DNA from: CAVQWT01 sp963810815
Lineage (GTDB): Bacteria > Pseudomonadota > Gammaproteobacteria > Burkholderiales > Casimicrobiaceae
NCBI GenBank assembly: GCA_963810815.1
Contig: CAWEPB010000007.1
Span: forward strand, 186,001 to 250,000
Direction: 5' to 3'
DNA: 64,000 nt
The translations under genes and the position numbers were made by a program. The notes below the pieces were generated by a model. It had not been told where the DNA came from, ran no database searches, and saw only the letters and a program-made list of their open reading frames with translations. Below are positions 53,334 through 64,000 of this stretch, piece after piece (the first letter of the stretch is position 1; each line of letters starts with the position of its first letter).

Positions 53334-53496
53334 CGCCGGGTCATCGGCATCGTCCACTTTCGCGCCGGCGCGCCGCTCCGCACGGGCGGCGCGCCGGTGG
53401 CATGTGGCACGAGCGCCGGCCGCAGCGCGTCGGCGATCATTCATCGCGGTGGTGGCCGTCGCGCCAATCCGGCTGTTGGCGCGGGTCGGTCGATCC

Positions 53497-54861
53497 TCAA
53501 CGATGGCAGGGCGCGGTGCCGGCGTCGAGCGCGGCGCCGCCGTCGACCGGCATGAACTGCCAGCTGTAATCGCCCTGGCCGAGCGTCAGCCGCAGGACAC
53601 CCCAGTTCGCGTTGTAACGGAATTCGCTGTTGGGAAGGGGTATCCCGATCGGATTCAACTCGTGGCCCCCGGTGCCGACGACGAACTGGCGGACGCCACG
53701 CACGGGATCCGCGGTGCCATCGGCCCTCTGCGGCGCAAACCGCTCGTAGATGTGCTCGTGGCCCGACAGCACCATCTCGACGCCGGCGGCGTACAGCGCA
53801 TCGAAGAACGGCCGCATCTGCGTGACGCTGCCGTACCCGGCGCCCGAGTTGAACGCCGGATAGTGCCAATAGGCGATCGTGCACAGGCTGTCGGCGGATC
53901 GCGCGAGATCCGCCTTGAGCCAGGCGTACTGCTCCGACTGGGCGGTGACGTCGACGAGGGTATTCAGCGAGATGAAATGCCAGCCCCCGTGGTCGAAGCT
54001 GTAGTAGCCGCGCCGATCCAGCCCCGCCTGCGCGCCGAAATAATCGAAGTAGCCGACGGCGCCCGGGGTGTTGTAGTCGTGGTTCCCGGGGCTGGGGCGG
54101 ATGCGGTCCTTGAACGCGCCCCACGTCGGATGGAAGCAGTTGGCGAATTCGGCGGGCGTGCCGTTGTCGTACGCGTGGTCGCCCAGCGTGAGCACGAGGG
54201 CATCCTGGGGCGTGACGAGCGCTGCGGTCCTGGCCGCCGCGCTCGCGGCCGCCGGTGCGTCGTAGCATTGGCCGATGTCCCCGGCGGCGACGATCCTGAC
54301 CGGCGCGATCGGCACCGGCACGCAGCCGATCACGCCGATGCCGTAGCCCTCGGCGAGCCACTTCTGCGCGAGCATTTGTGACCGGATCGCGAGGCTGGTC
54401 GTGTAGCGGTGGTTCGGAGCGCCGGTCGGCGGCGGGTCGTTGTAGAGGCGGTAGAGCGGCACCGTGTCCCCCGCGCAGTTGCCGGCCGTGTCGGGGAGCT
54501 TCATCGCGAACACCTCGCCCTCGAACTGCCATTCGGGCTTGCCCTTGACGATCGCGCATTCCCAGTCGAGGGGCGTGTAGAAGTGCGAGCTCTTCGGGGC
54601 GTACGTCTGGCCGCTCCAGAAGCGGCAGGTGCTGGCCGCGCCGGCGGTGTTCAGGTCGAACACACCGAACGATTCCCCGGTGCGGCTCCAGCCGGAGAAT
54701 CCGCCGGCGTCGAGCATGGCGATTTCCTGCGGCGACGCGGTCACGAAGTAGTGGCCGTAGGCGCTGTGGTAGTACTCGACGGCGGTCGACGTCGCGGCGG
54801 CGGCAAGGCTCGCTGCGAGCCCGCACGACGCGATGACCAGGAAACGCAACAAGCTACGCAT
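53497..54861 (-). CDS. Exported calcineurin-like metallophosphatase with N-terminal DUF5648-like module
   Basis: 454 residues. The signal peptide is short (MRSLLRFLVIASCGLAASLAAAA). Residues ~27-182 match a DUF5648-type module (VEYYHSAYGHYFVTASPQEIAML, SHFYTPLDWECAIVK, PLYRLYNDPP, NHRYTTS). Residues ~188-454 are a binuclear metallophosphoesterase: GDIG (194-197), GDHAYDNG (227-234), GNHD (259-262), WHYP (332-335) and GHEH (367-370), the full ligand set. AAGGAGT precedes ATG 54861. It lies 93 bases after the CotH-type gene on the same strand. About 130 of the first 182 residues are identical to that neighbour. Substrate unknown. Confidence 0.88.
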   Translation of the reverse strand: MRSLLRFLVIASCGLAASLAAAATSTAVEYYHSAYGHYFVTASPQEIAMLDAGGFSGWSRTGESFGVFDLNTAGAASTCRFWSGQTYAPKSSHFYTPLDWECAIVKGKPEWQFEGEVFAMKLPDTAGNCAGDTVPLYRLYNDPPPTGAPNHRYTTSLAIRSQMLAQKWLAEGYGIGVIGCVPVPIAPVRIVAAGDIGQCYDAPAAASAAARTAALVTPQDALVLTLGDHAYDNGTPAEFANCFHPTWGAFKDRIRPSPGNHDYNTPGAVGYFDYFGAQAGLDRRGYYSFDHGGWHFISLNTLVDVTAQSEQYAWLKADLARSADSLCTIAYWHYPAFNSGAGYGSVTQMRPFFDALYAAGVEMVLSGHEHIYERFAPQRADGTADPVRGVRQFVVGTGGHELNPIGIPLPNSEFRYNANWGVLRLTLGQGDYSWQFMPVDGGAALDAGTAPCHR

Positions 54862-54887
54862 GTCCGACTCCTTCCGTTGGTCGGGAC

Positions 54888-54910
54888 GACCCGTCGCCTG
54901 GCGACGGGTC
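54888..54910 (-). terminator. Hairpin between the kinase-like and phosphatase genes
   Basis: GACCCGTCGCC (54888-54898) and its exact complement (54900-54910) around one base form a strong hairpin in the 93-base gap. It has no T run, so it may attenuate or protect the transcript rather than end it. Confidence 0.5.
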
Positions 54911-54954
54911 ACGCCCCGATTGCCGCAATGGCATTCATGTCTCGGCGAGTCCGC

Positions 54955-57273
54955 CTATCGGCACAGCGCATCGAACGCCTCCGGACTCGCGAAGGCCTTG
55001 TCGAGCCAGGCCATCCGCTCGTTCAGGAACCGCCGGACGAACGCCACCTCCTCGTCGTGGCTCGAGAAGACGTAGTAGTTGGTGAGCCACACGTCGAAGA
55101 TCGGCCACCGCTGGAAGTTGCGCTGCTGCGCGACCACCAGGCGACGCGCGTAGGTGTCGATGCTGGCGTTGACGAACGCCTCGAGCTCCGGCCGCTTCTG
55201 CTTCCAGCGCGAAATGGTCAGCGCCAGGAAGTCCGGATCGTCGACCAGCCGGCTGATCCAGTTGGGCTGGTACGGCTTGCTGACCCAGCAACCCTCCGTC
55301 AGCCAGTTGTCATTGTAGTTGACGTTGCCGGCACCGCGGTCGAAGTCCCAGAGCGGGCCCATGTTCAACACCCGATCGTTCGGATCGGCCGCGGCCTCGG
55401 TGTCCTTCCACATGTAATCGCTGGAAAGGAAGTTGGCGTCGTTGTTCCGGAAGAGCTCCTGGATCAGGTACCAGTCGGCAAAGCTCACCGGATTGATCTT
55501 CTCCAATCCGCTCGACCCGTACAGCTCCTTCTCGACGCCGACGAGCAGGTTCCGGATGTACGACAGCTGGCCGGGCGTGATCGCCTCTTCGTCCGGCGTG
55601 TCGATGCAGATCGGCACGCCCTGGGGCGTCACCAGCTGCAGGTTGACGGCGCCCACGTTGTAGCAGTCGAGGCGCACGTCGACCTCGACGATGTAGCCTC
55701 CGTCGACGTCGTTGACCGCCGGCTTGGAGCTCATCTTCTTCAGGTCGAGCCGCGCGGGGTCGATGCGGATGTCCTCCGTCAGCAGGTAGACGCCGACGTA
55801 GTCGTCGTTGAGCCACACCTCGAGGTGCTGGCCCGAAGGCGTCCACTTGATGCCGTCGGCGAACACGACGCTGTTGCCGAGCGACAGGGCCAGCTTGTTG
55901 CGGATCAGCGAGCGATCGAAGTAGTCGGCAAGCAGCGCCCAGTTGCGCTGCTTCTTCATCCCCAGCACGTCGGCGATCGCGGCGTAGCTCGCGTCGTTGC
56001 TGAACTGGACCTTGTACGGGTTCTTGGGTTGCCCCCACGTCGAATGCCCCCTGCCGCGGATCTTGCCGTTCAACGCCACGGTGGGCGTCGACGCGGCGGG
56101 ATTGGTCAGCAGGTAGGTCGCGTCGACGTAGACTTCCTTGGACTCGATCGGGACCCCGTCCCGGGTGGTGATCCGCAGTTGCGGCAGTTCGGTCAGGGCG
56201 ATCGAGAACGAGGCGATGACGGTGGAAAGCGCGTCCGGCGCCGAGAAGTCGAGCGCCAGTCCGTTGGCCTTCAGCGCGGTCACGACCCACTTCGCCACCG
56301 ACTGCTGCAGCGATCCCGCCTTCGCCGCGGCGCTCAGCCTGAGGTCGAAGTGCGGTGGCAGTCCCAGCACGTCGCGGACCAGGTCCTCCGCGAGCAGATA
56401 GTCGCCCTGCGCCGAGAGGTGCACCAGCGTCGAGAACGGCGTGATGTCGGTGCTGTACGCGCGCGACGGGGACGCCATGCGGAACGAGGCGTCGACGGTC
56501 GACTGCGGCTGGTCGCTGTCGCGGGACCGCCCGGCAATGACCTCGGCCACCAGCGGCGCCGTCGAGTCCCACGGGATTTGGAGGCGGTAGGCCCCCGCGG
56601 CGTCGGTATAGACCTGCGCCTCGGCGCCATCGCAGCGGCCGTCGCGATCGACATCGAGGCAGACCCGCGCTCCCTCGATGTAGCCGTCGATGACGTGACC
56701 CGCGATGATCTCCTGCGCGCCCGACGAGGGCACGCAGCCGATGACGCCGATGCCGGCGCCCTCGGCGATCCACCCCCGCGCCAGCATCGCCGACCGGATC
56801 GTCGCGCGGGTCGTGTAGCGGTGGTTCGGGGCGCCGCCCGGGGGCGGGTTGTTGTACAGGCGGTAGAGCGCCGTCGTGCCCGCGGCGCAGGCCCCCGCCG
56901 CGTCGGGCAACGCCATCGCGAACACTTCACCCTCGAACTGCCAGGCGGGATCGCCCTTGACGATCGCGCATTCCGACGCGACGGGGGTGTAGAAGTGCGA
57001 GCTCCTGGGGGCGAACGTCTGCCCGCTCCAGAAGCGGCAGACATTGGCCGCGCCGGCGGCGTCGGGTTCGAGCACGCCGAACGATTCCCCGGTGCGGGTC
57101 CAGCCGGGCAATGCACCGGCGTCGAGGGCGGCGATTTCCGGCGCCGACGCCGTCACGAAGTAGTGGTGGTAGCCGCCATGGAAGTACTCGACGGCGGTCG
57201 TCGAGGCGGCGACGGGCAGGCTCGTTGCCAGCCCGCACGACGCGAGGAACAGGAAGCGGAACAGGGTGCGCAT
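54955..57273 (-). CDS. Exported CotH-type kinase family protein with N-terminal DUF5648-like module
   Basis: 772 residues in order: signal peptide (MRTLFRFLFLASCGLATSLPVAAS), DUF5648-like module (~27-182), a small Ig/carboxypeptidase-regulatory-like domain (~188-260) with an EF-hand-like loop DVDRDGRCDGAE (207-218), and a CotH kinase domain (~365-772). CotH features are RGRGHSTWGQPKNPYKVQF (406-424), RNWALLADYFDRSLIRNKLALSLG (443-466), EVWLNDDYVGVYLLTEDIRID (485-505) and the metal-binding LWDFDRG (641-647). CotH in Bacillus phosphorylates spore coat proteins; the substrate here is unknown. AAGGAGT precedes the ATG. It is first in a two-gene unit with the phosphatase. Confidence 0.88.
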   Translation of the reverse strand: MRTLFRFLFLASCGLATSLPVAASTTAVEYFHGGYHHYFVTASAPEIAALDAGALPGWTRTGESFGVLEPDAAGAANVCRFWSGQTFAPRSSHFYTPVASECAIVKGDPAWQFEGEVFAMALPDAAGACAAGTTALYRLYNNPPPGGAPNHRYTTRATIRSAMLARGWIAEGAGIGVIGCVPSSGAQEIIAGHVIDGYIEGARVCLDVDRDGRCDGAEAQVYTDAAGAYRLQIPWDSTAPLVAEVIAGRSRDSDQPQSTVDASFRMASPSRAYSTDITPFSTLVHLSAQGDYLLAEDLVRDVLGLPPHFDLRLSAAAKAGSLQQSVAKWVVTALKANGLALDFSAPDALSTVIASFSIALTELPQLRITTRDGVPIESKEVYVDATYLLTNPAASTPTVALNGKIRGRGHSTWGQPKNPYKVQFSNDASYAAIADVLGMKKQRNWALLADYFDRSLIRNKLALSLGNSVVFADGIKWTPSGQHLEVWLNDDYVGVYLLTEDIRIDPARLDLKKMSSKPAVNDVDGGYIVEVDVRLDCYNVGAVNLQLVTPQGVPICIDTPDEEAITPGQLSYIRNLLVGVEKELYGSSGLEKINPVSFADWYLIQELFRNNDANFLSSDYMWKDTEAAADPNDRVLNMGPLWDFDRGAGNVNYNDNWLTEGCWVSKPYQPNWISRLVDDPDFLALTISRWKQKRPELEAFVNASIDTYARRLVVAQQRNFQRWPIFDVWLTNYYVFSSHDEEVAFVRRFLNERMAWLDKAFASPEAFDALCR

Positions 57274-57375
57274 GGCCTACTCCTTCACTTCGGGCCGATG
57301 CGCCGCCGGGCGACGAAGGGCCCGAGCAGAGAGGTATTACTGATTCGATTACGCGCGCCGCGAAGGCCCGGAGCG

Positions 57376-57389
57376 TTGACCCAGGTCAA
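57376..57389. promoter_or_regulatory. FNR/CRP-like dyad TTGACC-CA-GGTCAA
   Basis: A 14-base dyad resembling the TTGAT-N4-ATCAA site of FNR-type regulators but with C/G at the inner position. It is 103-116 bases upstream of the CotH-type gene and about 250 before recA. Function is speculative. Confidence 0.3.
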
Positions 57390-57500
57390 CGGCAGGTCGC
57401 GGGCGAACCGCTGCCGGCGCGGCGGCGGTCGCGACGGGGAGAGCCCCTGCCGACCCCCGTCGCCAGGCCGTTCGGCCTAGGCCGTGCGAGGGGTTGCGTC

Positions 57501-57512
57501 GAACGATCGTTC
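57501..57512 (+). promoter_or_regulatory. GAAC-N4-GTTC palindrome upstream of recA (candidate LexA box)
   Basis: GAACGATCGTTC lies 126-137 bases before the recA start. It matches the GAAC-N4-GTTC core of Gram-positive SOS boxes, while no CTGT-N8-ACAG (the usual beta/gamma-proteobacterial box) is seen. The role is inferred from position. Confidence 0.35.
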
Positions 57513-57637
57513 TATGCCATCATCCGCCCGCGTCGTTCGATCTTTCCCCGTCCGGGAGGGCGGCATCGGACGAATTGAGCAGGCTGCAGGCAGGCCCCCG
57601 CGCCCCTTCGCGCTGCGCCATACTTCGGAGTTTCCCC

Positions 57638-58699
<1,062 letters not shown>

Positions 58700-58724
58700 G
58701 CCCCAACCGGGCCCCCGCCCGCGC

Positions 58725-59192
58725 GTGGGCGCTGCGCCGCGCACGCTGAAGCAGCGCGCCATCGCCCACCTGGCGCGGCGCGAGTACCCGCGCGCCGAGC
58801 TGCGCGCGCGGCTGCTCGCCACCGGCGCCACGGCGGCGGAGGTCGACCCGCTGCTCGACGAGCTCGCCGCCGCCGGCTTCCTGTCCGACGCCCGCTTCGC
58901 GCAGGGCGTCGTCCGGCAGAAGGCCGGCGGCTACGCGCGCCGCGCCATCGCCCGCACGCTGAAGGAGAAGGGCGTCGGCGACGACGCCGCGCGCGACGCG
59001 CTGGCCGCCATCGATCCCGCCGACGAGCTCGCGCAGGCGACCGCCCTCTGGCAGCGCCGCTTCGGCGCGCCCCCCGCCGACGACCGCGAGAAGGCGCGCC
59101 AGCTGCGCTTCCTGCTGTCGCGCGGCTACGGTCCCGGCATCGCGTTCAAGGTGCTGCGCGCGGCGGGGGCGCGGGTCGACGAGGAGGGTTGA
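58725..59192 (+). CDS. recX: Regulatory protein RecX
   Basis: 155-residue modulator of RecA filaments. It starts at GTG 58725 and has the three-helix RecX repeats: RAIAHLARREYPRAELRARLLATGATAAEVDPLLDELAAAGFLSDARFAQGVVRQKAGGYARRAIARTLKEKGV. It is directly downstream of recA, the usual arrangement. Confidence 0.94.
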   Translation: MGAAPRTLKQRAIAHLARREYPRAELRARLLATGATAAEVDPLLDELAAAGFLSDARFAQGVVRQKAGGYARRAIARTLKEKGVGDDAARDALAAIDPADELAQATALWQRRFGAPPADDREKARQLRFLLSRGYGPGIAFKVLRAAGARVDEEG

Positions 59193-59306
59193 CGCGGTGG
59201 TGCGTCCCGATTTGGCGCACCCGCTGCTTCCCGCGTAAAATCAACGGTTTTGCCGAACGGCCGCGCCCATCGGCGCCGGCCGGGCCAACCCGGAATGGTT
59301 TCGCGC

Positions 59307-61946
<2,640 letters not shown>

Positions 61947-61975
61947 ACGGCCGCCGGATCCGTTGAACTCGTGCC

Positions 61976-62008
61976 GGCCGGGGCGCCTCCAACGCAGGGC
62001 GCCCGGCC
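61976..62008 (+). terminator. GC-rich hairpin after alaS
   Basis: GGCCGGGGCGCC (61976-61987) can pair with GGCGCCCGGCC (61998-62008) with one bulge. There is no T run, so only a weak terminator candidate. Confidence 0.3.
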
Positions 62009-62072
62009 GGGCGCCGTCAACCCCAGCGCCGCGGTTCGCCGACCGGGCGCCGATCGATCGAGGAGCTTCGCC

Positions 62073-62465
62073 ATGCCGTTGATCCGTTCGCTTGTCCCGA
62101 CTCGTCCCGCCCCGGCCGGATGGGCGCTGGCCCTGGCTGTGGTCGCGGCGCTGGTGGTGGCCGTCCCCGCGTACGCCCACCACGGCTGGAGCGAGTACGA
62201 CTCGAACCAGGCGCTGACGCTGACGGGCACCATCGAGGACTCGGGCTACGAGCACCCGCACGGCTTCATCAGGCTGGCGGTGCCGGGCAAGACCTGGACC
62301 GCGGTGCTGGCGCCGCCGTCGCGGATGGAAGCGCGCGGCCTGGACAAGGCGCTGCTCAAGCCGGGGACGACGGCGACCGTCGTTGGCTACCCGAACCGCG
62401 GCAAGCCCGAGGAAATGCGCGCCGAGCGCATCACCGTCGGCGGCAAGACCGTCGAGCTGCGCTGA
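62073..62465 (+). CDS. DUF6152 family periplasmic protein
   Basis: 130 residues with a signal peptide ending VPAYA near residue 34 and a mature start HHGWSEYDSNQALTLTGTIEDSGYEHPHGFIRLAVPGKTWTAVLAPPSRMEARGL, the DUF6152 pattern. The N-terminal His-His of the mature protein could bind metal, but the function is unknown. GAGGAG precedes the ATG at 62073. A small membrane protein gene follows, a common pairing for this family. Confidence 0.8.
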   Translation: MPLIRSLVPTRPAPAGWALALAVVAALVVAVPAYAHHGWSEYDSNQALTLTGTIEDSGYEHPHGFIRLAVPGKTWTAVLAPPSRMEARGLDKALLKPGTTATVVGYPNRGKPEEMRAERITVGGKTVELR

Positions 62466-62503
62466 CCGTGTTGACCACGATCCGCTGACCCGCGCCGGTT
62501 CCC

Positions 62504-62974
62504 GTGGTCGACCCCGCGTTCCTGCACCAGCTCGGCGCGCCGATCCGGCAGTCGCTGTGGCTGTTCCCGGCACTGGAGACGCTGCACATCCTGGGCTTCG
62601 CGCTGCTCTACGGCTCGGTCGCCGTCGTCGACCTGAGGCTGATGGGGCTCGGTCGCGCGCTGCCGGTGTCGCGGCTCGCCGCGCACGCGCTGCCGTGGAC
62701 GAAGGGGGCGTTCCTGCTGATCGTGCCCTCGGGGCTGACGATGTTCGTCGGCCACGTCGACGACTACCTGACGAGTCCCGTCTTCGGCGTCAAGATGGCC
62801 CTGCTCGCCGCCGGCCTCGCCAACGCGGTCGCGCTTCATCGCGGGCCGCTTTCGGGCGTCGCCGCGTGGGATGTCGGCCTGCCACCGCCGCCGCGCGTCC
62901 GCGTCGCCGCCGCGCTGTCGCTGCTGCTGTGGACCGGGGTCATCGTCTGCGGCCGCCTGATCGCCTATCTGTGA
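62504..62974 (+). CDS. Small membrane protein, DUF6644-like
   Basis: 156-residue protein starting at GTG 62504 with about four hydrophobic helices (SLWLFPALETLHILGFALLYGSVAVVDLRLMGLG, WTKGAFLLIVPSGLTMFVGH, VFGVKMALLAAGLANAVALH, VAAALSLLLWTGVIVCGRLIAYL). The first helix contains LETLHILGFALLYG, which I associate with the DUF6644 family; that label is tentative. Function unknown. It follows the DUF6152 gene by 38 bases. Confidence 0.7.
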   Translation: MVDPAFLHQLGAPIRQSLWLFPALETLHILGFALLYGSVAVVDLRLMGLGRALPVSRLAAHALPWTKGAFLLIVPSGLTMFVGHVDDYLTSPVFGVKMALLAAGLANAVALHRGPLSGVAAWDVGLPPPPRVRVAAALSLLLWTGVIVCGRLIAYL

Positions 62975-62981
62975 GGATGCC

Positions 62982-63416
62982 ATGAGCCTTCGCCCCGAAA
63001 TCGACGTGACGAGTTTGAACCGGCGCGGCATCGGACGGCTGCCGGGCCTCGTCGGCTTCCGCGTCATGGCGCTGGAGCAGGGCATGCTGGTGGCCGAGCT
63101 CGACGTGCGGCACGACCTGCTCGCGCCCAACGGCTTCCTGCACGCGGCGACCGTGATCGCGCTCGCCGACACGGCCTGCGGCTTCGGCTGCATCGCGCAC
63201 CTGCCGAAGGGCGCGGACAACTTCACCACCGTCGAGCTCAAGACCAACTTCCTCGGCACCGCGCGCGACGGCACGATCGCCTGCGTCGCGCGGCCGGCGC
63301 ACCTCGGCAACACGACGCAGGTATGGGATGCGGTCGTCTCGCGCCGCGTCGACGGCCGCACCATCGCGCTGTTCCGCTGCACGCAGATGGTGCTGTGGCC
63401 GAAGGCCGGGGCCTGA
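62982..63416 (+). CDS. PaaI-family hotdog thioesterase
   Basis: 144-residue hotdog-fold protein. LLAPNGFLHAATVIALADTACGFGCIAHLPKGADNFTTVELKTNFLGTARDGTIACVARPAHLGNTTQVWDAVV contains the NGxxHAAxxxxLAD motif of PaaI thioesterases, with the Asp/Asn and His positions present. It likely hydrolyses aryl- or acyl-CoA; the substrate is unknown. It starts eight bases after the membrane protein gene. Confidence 0.88.
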   Translation: MSLRPEIDVTSLNRRGIGRLPGLVGFRVMALEQGMLVAELDVRHDLLAPNGFLHAATVIALADTACGFGCIAHLPKGADNFTTVELKTNFLGTARDGTIACVARPAHLGNTTQVWDAVVSRRVDGRTIALFRCTQMVLWPKAGA

Positions 63417-63593
63417 TCGCCGCGCCGTCAGTCCGTCCGGGCGCTCGGCCGTCCGGCCGATAGGCGCGGCCGCGGCGCGGCCCTACAGTGGCTTCGTCCG
63501 CGGGCCGCTGCCCGCTCTGCGCGGTTCGCCCGGCCACCCCTCCGCCGGCTCGCGCGGGCGGCGTCCCGCGGATGTTTCCGTCGCGATCGCGCC

Positions 63594-64000
63594 ATGCTCC
63601 CGTTTGCCGTGCTCCCGTCCGCCCTGCTCCCGTCGGCCCTGCTGGCGTTCTCCGCCGGCGTCGTGCTGCTGCAGTTCCAGCCGGCGCTGCCGCCGCACGG
63701 GCCGTGGCTCGCCGGCGCTGCCGCCGCACTGGTCATCGGCCGGGTGCTGCGAGGCGGCCGCGCCCGCGGTGCCGGGGCCGTGGTCGCGCTTGCCGGTCTG
63801 GGTGCGCTGGGCTTCGGCTACGCGGCGTGGCGGGCGGAGGTCCGTCTCGCCGACTCGCTGCCGCCCGAATGGGAGGGCGAGGACATCGCGATCACCGGTG
63901 TCGTCGACGATCTGCCGCTCGCCGGACCGCGGGGCACCCGCTTCGCCTTCGCGGTCGAGACGGTCGGCACCGCGGGGGCGGTCGTGCCCGCCCGCCTCGC
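63594..64000 (+). CDS. comEC: DNA internalisation protein ComEC/Rec2, 5' part only
   Basis: Open frame from ATG 63594 running off the window (135 codons). It begins MLPFAVLPSALLPSALLAFSAGVVLLQF and has two more hydrophobic helices. It then enters the ComEC N-terminal domain: LPPEWEGEDIAITGVVDDLPLAGPRGTRFAFAVE. That is the DUF4131/OB-like part of the competence channel. The first 16 codons are three 15-base repeats (CTCCCGTNNGCCNTG-like). The remainder, including the competence and beta-lactamase-like domains, lies outside. Confidence 0.8.
   Translation, partial: MLPFAVLPSALLPSALLAFSAGVVLLQFQPALPPHGPWLAGAAAALVIGRVLRGGRARGAGAVVALAGLGALGFGYAAWRAEVRLADSLPPEWEGEDIAITGVVDDLPLAGPRGTRFAFAVETVGTAGAVVPARL

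Larger units (their letters stand above)
57274..57637. other. Divergent intergenic region between the CotH-type gene and recA
   Basis: 364 bases without a credible gene. It contains the dyad TTGACC-CA-GGTCAA (57376-57389), a short GGCCGTTCGGCC hairpin near 57466, and the palindrome GAACGATCGTTC (57501-57512) near the recA side. No strong -35/-10 pair is obvious for either gene. Confidence 0.6.

Noticed and set aside
57400..57637. E. coli-type LexA box before recA
   Set aside because: No CTGT-N8-ACAG match found; only the GAAC-N4-GTTC palindrome is present.
57494..57637. Longer N-terminus for RecA starting at 57494
   Set aside because: The extra 48 residues are not RecA-like, and the ATG at 57638 has a Shine-Dalgarno and the normal family start.
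63417..63593. Minus-strand small genes near the right edge
   Set aside because: Arg/Ala-rich shadows of the comEC start and GC hairpins; no ribosome-binding site or motif.

Overview
The window is about 70% GC and reads as a betaproteobacterial chromosome. Supporting gene orders are mogA-yjgA(darP)-pmbA, glyA-nrdR-ribD-ribE, ribB(X)-ribH-nusB-thiL-pgpA-pncC, a fimT/pilV/pilW/pilX/pilY1/pilE minor-pilin block, recA-recX-alaS and the start of comEC. These point to Burkholderiales/Rhodocyclales-like bacteria, but I cannot fix the genus. I found no rRNA, tRNA, transposase, prophage or CRISPR array.

Layout. 1-11.4 kb: housekeeping genes (typA, a DUF2891 protein, rmuC, mtfA, a small exported protein, an EamA transporter, mogA, darP, pmbA) and a large PilZ-like protein of unknown role. 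11.7-15.3 kb: a TRAP transporter, with the binding protein on one strand and the two membrane subunits convergent on the other, separated by a strong bidirectional terminator. 15.5-19.1 kb: glyA, nrdR, ribD, ribE. 19.2-20.7 kb: a frameshifted methylmalonate-semialdehyde dehydrogenase. 20.7-21.6 kb: a TonB-like protein. 21.7-30.4 kb: a minor-pilin operon on the minus strand ending in the tip adhesin PilY1.

30.7-42.3 kb is a catabolic region. A well-formed promoter with a palindrome in its spacer drives a run of tightly overlapping genes: a two-domain 2-aminobenzoyl-CoA monooxygenase/reductase, an SDR, a MarR regulator, an enoyl-CoA hydratase, an acyl-CoA dehydrogenase, a 2-aminobenzoate-CoA ligase and a RidA deaminase. 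Then come glutaryl-CoA dehydrogenase, a maleylacetoacetate/maleylpyruvate isomerase, a fumarylpyruvate-type hydrolase and a kynurenine-formamidase-like hydrolase. Together they suggest aerobic CoA-dependent anthranilate (and perhaps tryptophan/kynurenine) breakdown. 42.3-47.5 kb: a TetR-controlled RND efflux pair with a perfect 16-bp inverted repeat upstream. 47.6-52.5 kb: second riboflavin block plus nusB, thiL, pgpA, a GNAT protein and pncC. 52.5-57.3 kb: an accessory patch with a 25-bp inverted repeat, a broken LuxR-type regulator and, most notably, two adjacent exported proteins that share a near-identical N-terminal DUF5648-like module. One carries a CotH-type kinase domain and the other a calcineurin-like phosphatase. 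57.6-64 kb: recA, recX, alaS, two small genes, a hotdog thioesterase and the 5' part of comEC.

Four genes (mmsA, pilY1, pilW and the monooxygenase/reductase) each carry one apparent extra base. Because all four have the same sign and sit within 14 kb, sequence error must be weighed before calling them pseudogenes. All functions are read from sequence motifs by eye; no database search was run.
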